DNA of 11,572 nt from Bifidobacteriaceae bacterium (GTDB taxonomy: Bacteria; Actinomycetota; Actinomycetes; Actinomycetales; WQXJ01). The DNA lies in assembly GCA_031265345.1 (NCBI GenBank), contig JAISCU010000069.1, positions 1 through 11,572 on the forward strand. The letters are read 5' to 3'. Made by a program: the position numbers and the translations under genes. Each line of letters begins with the position of its first letter. The stretch's first letter is position 1. Of this stretch, positions 7,646-11,572 are shown piece after piece. The notes under the pieces were generated by a model. The model was given only the letters and a program-made list of their open reading frames with translations. It was not told where the DNA came from and made no database searches.

Positions 7646-9054
7646 CAGCGGGCCTCCGCCACGAGCCCGGCGATCCCGTCGCGCACCTTCTCCATGACGT
7701 CGCGGTCCTCCGCCTCGACGTTCAGCCGCAGGAGGGGCTCGGTGTTGGACGGCCGGACATTGGCCCACCAGCGCGGCAGAGCGCCCCAATGGTTGACGGT
7801 CAGCCCGTCCAGGGAATCGAGCGTGACGGTGCCGCGGGCGGCGTCCTCGGCGTAGGCGGCCTGGACCTGTTGGATCGAATGGACCGGGTCCGCGACCCTG
7901 AAATTCACCTCGCCGGAGGCGCTGTACGGGCTGTACATCTCGGCCAGGCGGCTCAGCGGCAAGTCCTGGGAGCCCAGCGCGGCCAGCACATGCATAGCGG
8001 ACAGTATGCCCGAATCGGCGTAGAAGAAGTCGCGGAAGTAGAAATGGCCCGAATGCTCGGCCCCGAAGACCGCGTCGCGATCCGCCATGGCCGGCTTGAT
8101 CACACTGTGGCCCACGCGGGTGCGCACAGGCTCCGCCCCCGCCGCCCGCACCAGTTCCGGCAGCACCTGGGAGGTGATGGCGTTGTGGATTACCACCGCC
8201 GCCCGCCCCGCCGCTTGCTCGCGCGCCACTTCGCGCAAGGCGATGATGACGCCCATGACCGACGGGCTGACGACTTCGCCGTGCTCGTCGACCACGAAAC
8301 AGCGGTCGGCGTCGCCGTCGAAGGCCAGACCGAGGTCGGCGCCGGTCTCCTGGACTGTCCGTGTGAGGTCCGCCAGCGTGGCCGTGTCGAGCGGGTTCGC
8401 CAGGTGGTTCGGGAAGGTCCCGTCCGGCTCGAAGTACAGGGGGATCATGGTGACGGGCAGGGGCTCCAAGCCTCCGGCCGAGACCAGGACCGCGTCCGCC
8501 ACGACCCCGCCCATGCCGTTGCCCGCGTCGACCACCACGGTCAGGGGCCGGATCGCGCTCAAGTTCACGGCCTCGCGCAGGAAACGGGCGAAATCCGGCA
8601 GCACGTCGAGTTGTTGGACGCTCCCCCGGCGCGCGGCCTGGTCAGGGTCGGTGTGCGCGTCCGCCCAGGTGACGATCTCTTTCAGGCCCGTCTCCAGGCC
8701 GATCGGCTTGGCCCCGGCCCGCATCAGCTTGAGTCCGTTGTCGCCGGAGGGGTTGTGCGATGCCGTCAGCATGGCTCCCGGCAGCCCCTTGGCTCCCGAC
8801 GCGTAGTACATAGTGTCGGTCGACACCTGCCCGATGTCGATGACATCCAAGGAGGCCCCGGTGGCGCCTTCGATCAGCCCCTTCGCCAACTCCGGGCCGC
8901 TCACGCGCATGTCGTGGCCGACCAGCAGGGCCGGGGCCTCGCTGAAAGCGTGGGCCAGGGCCGCCCCCAGGACCCTGGCCTCCTCGGCGCCCCACTGTTC
9001 CGGTACCGCGCCGCGCAGATCGTTGGTCTTGAGGATGGTGCTGAGGGCCCGCAT
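7645..9054 (-). CDS. manB: Phosphomannomutase / phosphoglucomutase
   Basis: Interconverts mannose-6-phosphate and mannose-1-phosphate (and possibly the glucose phosphates) in the cytosol, supplying GDP-mannose for mannosylated glycans and lipids. 469 residues, a normal length for the alpha-D-phosphohexomutase family. All four domains are visible: the phosphoserine loop TASHNP (97-102, Ser99), the metal loop DGDADR (246-251), the sugar loop GAEHSGH (331-337) and the phosphate loop RPSNTEP (434-440). The start is uncertain: ATG 9054 (MRALSTIL) or ATG 9066 four codons upstream. Neither has a ribosome site; a TATGCT box 7 nt before ATG 9054 suggests a leaderless message. Homologous position to M. 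tuberculosis pmmA beside Rv3258c. The intervening toxin-antitoxin pair suggests it has its own promoter. Confidence 0.93.
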   Translation of the reverse strand: MRALSTILKTNDLRGAVPEQWGAEEARVLGAALAHAFSEAPALLVGHDMRVSGPELAKGLIEGATGASLDVIDIGQVSTDTMYYASGAKGLPGAMLTASHNPSGDNGLKLMRAGAKPIGLETGLKEIVTWADAHTDPDQAARRGSVQQLDVLPDFARFLREAVNLSAIRPLTVVVDAGNGMGGVVADAVLVSAGGLEPLPVTMIPLYFEPDGTFPNHLANPLDTATLADLTRTVQETGADLGLAFDGDADRCFVVDEHGEVVSPSVMGVIIALREVAREQAAGRAAVVIHNAITSQVLPELVRAAGAEPVRTRVGHSVIKPAMADRDAVFGAEHSGHFYFRDFFYADSGILSAMHVLAALGSQDLPLSRLAEMYSPYSASGEVNFRVADPVHSIQQVQAAYAEDAARGTVTLDSLDGLTVNHWGALPRWWANVRPSNTEPLLRLNVEAEDRDVMEKVRDGIAGLVAEAR

Positions 9055-9061
9055 TCGATCA

Positions 9062-9067
9062 AGCATA
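9062..9067 (-). promoter_or_regulatory. manB: Candidate -10 box (TATGCT) for a leaderless phosphomannomutase transcript
   Basis: On the - strand TATGCT is followed by seven bases and then ATG at 9054. This is the spacing expected if transcription begins at the A of the start codon, an arrangement common in actinobacteria. No Shine-Dalgarno sequence precedes either possible ATG, and no clear -35 box is visible. Confidence 0.35.
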
Positions 9068-9113
9068 GGTGTTGACGGCCCAGGACTGGTCCCAGGCCGG
9101 GCCGTCCGTGGCC

Positions 9114-9446
9114 TCAAGTCGCGACCGCGTGGGCCTTCAACCAGGCCGTGGCCGCAGCGGCAAAGCCTGCCCCTTGCGACCTGGCCAGAGACTCCAGAAT
9201 ACGGTCGACGCCTAGCGGCGGGTTCCTCGTCGCCGCCGCCGCGTCTCGGATCACCTGGATCGTGCGTTCCGGTCCAGCTTCCAGCAGGTCCCGCAACAGG
9301 CGGTCCGGCGTCTTGGCTTGGATACCGTGCTTGGCCAGCGCCATGACCGGGAGGTCCTTCAAACCAGCGGCGCCAAGTCGCATGAGGACATCCGTCATGG
9401 CGATGGGGACCAGAACGTTGGCATCAAGGAATACGTTGAGGGTCAT
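9114..9446 (-). CDS. PIN-domain (VapC-type) toxin, internally deleted
   Basis: 110 residues, against about 185-200 in the VapC50-like PIN family it resembles. The start VFLDANVLVPIAMTDVL carries the first catalytic Asp (Asp8) and the DxN motif. After GAAGL (26-29) the protein jumps to LKDLPVMALAKHGIQAKTPD, which looks like the region that normally follows the last PIN beta strand (NLKDFP...GIEA..PD). The C-terminal helical part is kept (ERTIQVIRDAAAATRNPPLG). The missing middle, about 80-90 residues, would hold the remaining acidic catalytic residues and the DRHVLAAA-like motif, so RNase activity is not expected. The start overlaps the antitoxin stop (ATGA). The family match is by recall of conserved motifs, not by a search. 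Confidence 0.72.
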   Translation of the reverse strand: MTLNVFLDANVLVPIAMTDVLMRLGAAGLKDLPVMALAKHGIQAKTPDRLLRDLLEAGPERTIQVIRDAAAATRNPPLGVDRILESLARSQGAGFAAAATAWLKAHAVAT

Positions 9447-9946
9447 CGTGCGAGGTGGTGCCTCGCGTCATCAAGGGCCCTGGCATAGTCCGCATAGGAT
9501 GCCTCATAAAGGCCATCCTCGGCGCCCTGGCGGGTCAGGCCCTCCAGAGTGGCCTCTTGTGCGGCGCGACGGCGTTCCTTGAACGCACGCACGTCGGCCA
9601 GTCGGAGCGTCCGGTGTACGTTCAACTGCTCGAAGGGAATCTTCCCGTCGTCAAGCATCTTGACCAGAGTGGGCCTGGACACGCCCAACACTTCGGCGGC
9701 CTGGGTTGTGCTGAGCTTCGTCGGCACTGGAGCGACCGAGACAGCCGAACCATCAGCCAGCGCATCCACGGCTTGGGCGATGACCTGGTACACCTCGTCG
9801 GGAAGTTCGGCGCTGGCCCCGTCGGCTGTGGCCAGCACGGCCTTGCCACGATGTCCGGCCAGGAAGACCTTAAGCTGGTCAAGCAAGCCGCTGTCGCCCG
9901 GGGGGACGGTATCTTCCAGATTGACGTTTGGGTAGATCACTGACAT
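9443..9946 (-). CDS. Antitoxin with excisionase-like helix-turn-helix
   Basis: 167 residues from ATG 9946; GAGGA lies about 10 nt upstream, and a possible start 36 codons earlier gives an Arg-rich, non-conserved extension. Residues about 78-125 form an excisionase/MerR-like DNA-binding domain: LSTTQAAEVLGVSRPTLVKMLDDGKIPFEQLNVHRTLRLADVRAF (split as LSTTQAAEVLGVSRPTL then VKMLDDGKIPFEQL and HRTLRLADV). The acidic C-terminus (YEASYADYARALDDARHH, 148-165) probably bound the toxin. This HTH architecture is common in antitoxins paired with PIN toxins and usually represses its own operon. The antitoxin looks complete although its toxin is deleted. Confidence 0.8.
   Translation of the reverse strand: MSVIYPNVNLEDTVPPGDSGLLDQLKVFLAGHRGKAVLATADGASAELPDEVYQVIAQAVDALADGSAVSVAPVPTKLSTTQAAEVLGVSRPTLVKMLDDGKIPFEQLNVHRTLRLADVRAFKERRRAAQEATLEGLTRQGAEDGLYEASYADYARALDDARHHLAR
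9450..9466 (-). promoter_or_regulatory. Hairpin at the antitoxin/toxin junction
   Basis: GCGAGG, five bases, then CCTCGC form a perfect 6-bp inverted repeat spanning the last antitoxin codons, ending 4 nt before the toxin ATG at 9446. The only purine-rich motif near the toxin start lies inside this stem, so folding could limit free initiation and make toxin translation depend on coupling. Inference from sequence only. Confidence 0.35.
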
Positions 9947-9959
9947 GGCACCATTGTCC

Positions 9960-9998
9960 TCGGGAAACGCAAATAACGCAAGAGGCGTAACAAATGAA
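9960..9998 (-). promoter_or_regulatory. AT-rich promoter/operator candidate of the antitoxin gene
   Basis: This is the most AT-rich stretch nearby. It holds two direct copies of AACGCAA two bases apart (9966-9981) and an imperfect inverted repeat TAACGC-aagag-GCGTAA. It lies 14-52 bp before the antitoxin ATG, where autorepression sites of such antitoxins are expected. No convincing -35/-10 pair could be fixed. Confidence 0.3.
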
Positions 9999-10164
9999 AA
10001 CCCATGGGCTCGTCGGCGGCATCGGCGTCGCCTGGCTGCGTTGCCTGTGGCCACACCGGGACGTCAGGCGGAAACGAGGCCAAGCGCCCGACGCCACCAC
10101 GCGCCTGACCTAGGGAAACGTTCGGGGACGGGCGCGCGGCATCGGGCACTGGCTGGTGGAAACG
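9963..10164. repeat. Four GGAAACG heptamers, three spaced exactly 44 bp
   Basis: GGAAACG occurs at 9963, 10070, 10114 and 10158. The last three are exactly 44 bp apart. The copies at 10114 and 10158 also share the bases that follow (GGAAACGyTCGGG and a looser match for about 20 more), so they may be decayed tandem units. An 8-bp inverted repeat, GTCAGGCG (10063-10070) and CGCCTGAC (10102-10109), lies among them. The gene-free stretch 9947-10171 between the antitoxin and DUF3499 holds nothing else recognisable. Confidence 0.35.
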
Positions 10165-10171
10165 CTCGGGT

Positions 10172-10549
10172 TCAGGAGCGGGGCACCAGGCGAAGGTGGC
10201 CGTGGCGGGAGCCGGAGACGGCCACCGAGTCCGGGTAGCCGCCAGGCGGATTCATGCGTCCACGCTCGCGGACCGACTGGGCCAGCGCGGCCAGTTCGTC
10301 CTGGGTCCGGCCGACCGGTTCCATGTGCGGCGCCAACCGGATCACCTCCCAGCCGCGCGGCGGGAGCACCTGGTCGGCGTGGCGGGCGCAGAGGTCGTAA
10401 CCGTGCGGGTCCGCGACCGCCGCGAGCGGCCCCAACACCGCCGTCGCATCCTGGTAGGTGTAGGTCAGAGTCGCCACCGGTTCTTCGGAGCAACCAACAC
10501 GCTTACAGCGACGGCGAATCTCAGCCACCTTCGCAGGGTAACCCTCCAT
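10172..10549 (-). CDS. DUF3499 family protein (Rv3258c-like)
   Basis: About 125 residues of unknown function, recognised by the family pattern RRCKRVGC...VATLTYTYQDATAVLGPLA...YDLCARHA...PRGWEVIRL (split here by variable residues). Cys15, Cys20, Cys54 and His57 (CKRVGC and CARH) look like a zinc site. Start: ATG 10549 is used, but GTG 10528 (VAEIRRRC) is also possible, and homologs often begin only a few residues before the first Cys. A long upstream extension in the same frame is non-conserved and overlaps the divergent gene. In actinobacteria this gene commonly sits between pmm and a divergent metallopeptidase-family gene, as here; in this window a toxin-antitoxin pair separates it from pmm. 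Confidence 0.85.
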   Translation of the reverse strand: MEGYPAKVAEIRRRCKRVGCSEEPVATLTYTYQDATAVLGPLAAVADPHGYDLCARHADQVLPPRGWEVIRLAPHMEPVGRTQDELAALAQSVRERGRMNPPGGYPDSVAVSGSRHGHLRLVPRS

Positions 10550-10624
10550 GACGGCGGCGCGGCGGTGCCACGCCGACATCGCCCAGCCAGCTTGGTCCGG
10601 CCCGCTTGGCCCAGCGCACACGAG

Positions 10625-10630
10625 TAGCCT
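10625..10630 (+). promoter_or_regulatory. Candidate -10 box (TAGCCT) for the metallopeptidase-family gene
   Basis: TAGCCT fits TANNNT and is followed by six bases (GGGAGG) and then GTG at 10637, the spacing expected for a transcript starting at the start codon. The GGGAGG directly abuts the GTG, too close to act as a ribosome site for it. No good -35 box is seen. The site lies in the 87-bp gap shared with divergent DUF3499. Confidence 0.35.
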
Positions 10631-10636
10631 GGGAGG

Positions 10637-11107
10637 GTGTTCCGCCGTCAGCGCCAGTCCGCCGAAGTGGCGACGCTGCCGCGGACCCTGCCGCCGCGCG
10701 ATTCGGGCCGTCGCCGCGACCGGCGCGGGCACGGTCCCCGCGGTCCGCTGATGCCGCCCGGCCTGCCAGCCGCCCTGACCAGGTCCGACCGTTTCGACGA
10801 GCACACCCGCGCGGCGCTGCGACGGCTCCAAGGACGCTGGGAGCGACGCCTGGCCCGCCTCCAAGTCGCCGTCGAACCGGTGCCGCCGTCCGAGGCGCCC
10901 TCTTGGGAGCCGGGCGTGCCCCTCGCGCGGGCCTTTCCCGCCGCCGACGGCCTGCCCGACCGCGTTGTGCTCTACCGCCGCCCCATCGAGGCGCGAGCCA
11001 TCGACTCGCGCGACCTGGGACTCCTGGTCCTCGACGTGTTGGTGGAGCAATTGGCCCACCTCTGGCGCATGGCGCCGGAAGAAGTCGACCCCGGTTTCGA
11101 CCGCTGA
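10637..11107 (+). CDS. Metallopeptidase-family (zincin-like, Rv3259-type) protein
   Basis: 156 residues from GTG 10637. The pattern RRDRRGHGPRGPL (26-38), then RFDEHTRAALRRLQGRWERRL, a Trp-containing loop APSWEPGVPLARAFPA, DRVVLYRRPIEARA and the C-terminal LVLDVLVEQLAHLW...PEEVDPGF match the actinobacterial metallopeptidase-family proteins found divergent from DUF3499. A true minimal zincin has HExxH; here the corresponding helix reads VEQLAH, keeping Glu but lacking the first His and the correct His spacing, so peptidase activity is doubtful. The N-terminal 25 residues are basic and variable. Function unknown; conserved pairing with DUF3499 suggests a shared role. Confidence 0.82.
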   Translation: MFRRQRQSAEVATLPRTLPPRDSGRRRDRRGHGPRGPLMPPGLPAALTRSDRFDEHTRAALRRLQGRWERRLARLQVAVEPVPPSEAPSWEPGVPLARAFPAADGLPDRVVLYRRPIEARAIDSRDLGLLVLDVLVEQLAHLWRMAPEEVDPGFDR

Positions 11108-11183
11108 CCCACCGCCCGCCCTAGCGCCAAGACCTGACAGCGCGCCTGGCCGCGAAGGCACCAAGCGTGCGACACGGGAAACC

Positions 11184-11372
11184 GTGACCACAGTCCCGAT
11201 TGACCACGCCAGCGCCGATCTGCGAGAGGTCGCTGGCGTCGCGCGCGGCGGCGAGGAGCTTGTGCTGACCGACCACCTCTTCACGATCAACCCAACCGAC
11301 TTCCGCCATATCACCGGCCTTGACGTGAGGGACCTGCAATCGCCCGATCCCGTTACTCCGTCATCGCGATAA
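11184..11372 (+). pseudogene. Toxin-antitoxin remnant: Phd-type antitoxin start fused to PIN-toxin end
   Basis: A 62-codon frame from GTG 11184 to TAA 11372. Residues 1-30 (TTVPIDHASADLREVAGVA then RGGEELVLTD) look like the N-terminal half of a Phd/YefM antitoxin, where the DNA-binding part and the G-E-E-hydrophobic strand lie. Residues 31-53 (HLFTINPTDFRHITGLDV) look like the last strand and helix of a PIN/VapC toxin (LxTxNxxDFxxIxGLxV). The antitoxin C-terminus and about the first 100 residues of the toxin are absent, consistent with one deletion that kept the frame. No strong ribosome site is seen (GGGAAA 3-8 nt upstream). Assignment rests on motif recall; the product may be non-functional or still bind DNA. 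Confidence 0.6.
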
Positions 11373-11421
11373 TCCCCTGGGGCCGACCGCGGGGAGACTG
11401 GCTGACCTTCTCGGGGCGGTC

Positions 11422-11430
11422 TTATCCACA
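11422..11430 (+). promoter_or_regulatory. Perfect DnaA-box match (TTATCCACA)
   Basis: Second exact TTATCCACA in the window, 32 bp before the 25-bp repeat array. The repeats themselves contain TGTGGACAC, one base from the complement of the TTGTCCACA form. Whether DnaA binds here cannot be told from sequence alone. Confidence 0.35.
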
Positions 11431-11462
11431 ACTGGCTTCAACTCGCGGCGCGACCGATGCCA

Positions 11463-11548
11463 TGTCTCGGAGTCTTGTGGACACTTCTGTCTCGGAGTCT
11501 TGTGGACGTTTGTGTCTCGGGAACTTGTGTGCGTTGGTGTCTCAGGGG
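11463..11548 (+). repeat. Direct repeat array with 25-bp period, possible insertion-sequence end
   Basis: Units begin with TGTCTC at 11463, 11488, 11513 and 11538, exactly 25 bp apart. Units 1 and 2 share their first 21 bases apart from none to one change (core TGTCTCGGAGTCTTGTGGAC); unit 3 is diverged (GGAACTTGTGTGCG) and unit 4 keeps only TGTCTCAGGGG before the similarity ends. Arrays of TGTCTC...CTTGTG units are, as I recall, found near the ends of actinobacterial IS481-like transposons, where they could be transposase sites. No transposase gene is inside the window, so this is an inference. Confidence 0.6.
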
Positions 11549-11572
11549 ACGGGCGGGTTTCAGCCGCAGTAG

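Noticed and set aside
7789..9075. 428-codon + strand frame opposite phosphomannomutase
   Set aside because: Antisense to all four phosphohexomutase motifs; no features of its own.
9937..10149. Small - strand frames in the antitoxin-DUF3499 gap
   Set aside because: No ribosome site, no conserved motif, and several overlapping frames are equally open.
10172..11431. DUF3499 frame extended to 419 codons
   Set aside because: The extension crosses antisense over the metallopeptidase-family gene, and DUF3499 proteins start just before the first Cys pair.
11463..11548. 25-bp repeats as a CRISPR array
   Set aside because: The units are contiguous and decaying, without unique spacers of constant length, and no cas gene is visible.

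Overview
The base composition (very high GC, third codon positions almost all G or C), GTG starts and the set of conserved neighbours point to an actinobacterium (Actinomycetota, perhaps Micrococcales-like; the exact genus cannot be read from the window). The core is a piece of the conserved actinobacterial neighbourhood known in Mycobacterium tuberculosis as Rv3259 / Rv3258c / pmmA ... sahH: a metallopeptidase-family gene on +, and DUF3499, phosphomannomutase, a Trm112-like zinc protein and S-adenosylhomocysteinase on -.

Layout from left to right. 3-56 (+) is the tail of an unidentified gene. 4128 down to the left edge (-) is a very large cell-surface protein: one N-terminal membrane anchor, a long N-terminal domain and about ten Ig-like repeats. 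Its frame never meets a stop in the window and seems to be cut inside the tenth repeat. 4131-5897 (-), ending two bases before it, is a membrane-anchored protein kinase-like gene with a degenerate catalytic site. 5985-9054 (-) is a tight three-gene run, pmm, Trm112-like and ahcY, with TGATG and ATGA overlaps. 9114-9946 (-) is an antitoxin/PIN-toxin pair; the toxin has lost its catalytic middle by an in-frame deletion. 10172-10549 (-) is DUF3499, divergent from the metallopeptidase-family gene at 10637-11107 (+). 11184-11372 (+) is a 62-residue chimera of a Phd-type antitoxin start and a PIN-toxin end. 11463 to the right edge holds a 25-bp-period direct repeat array, possibly the end of an insertion sequence.

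How the genes fit together. Phosphomannomutase feeds mannose-containing glycans. SahH removes the S-adenosylhomocysteine made by methyltransferases, and Trm112-type proteins are known partners of methyltransferases, so the Trm112-like/ahcY pair makes sense together. The kinase-like and Ig-repeat genes form a separate two-gene unit of the cell envelope. The DUF3499/metallopeptidase pair is flanked on both sides by decayed toxin-antitoxin modules and on the right by the repeat array, so the right third of the window looks like a site of repeated insertion and deletion. No rRNA, tRNA or CRISPR array was seen.
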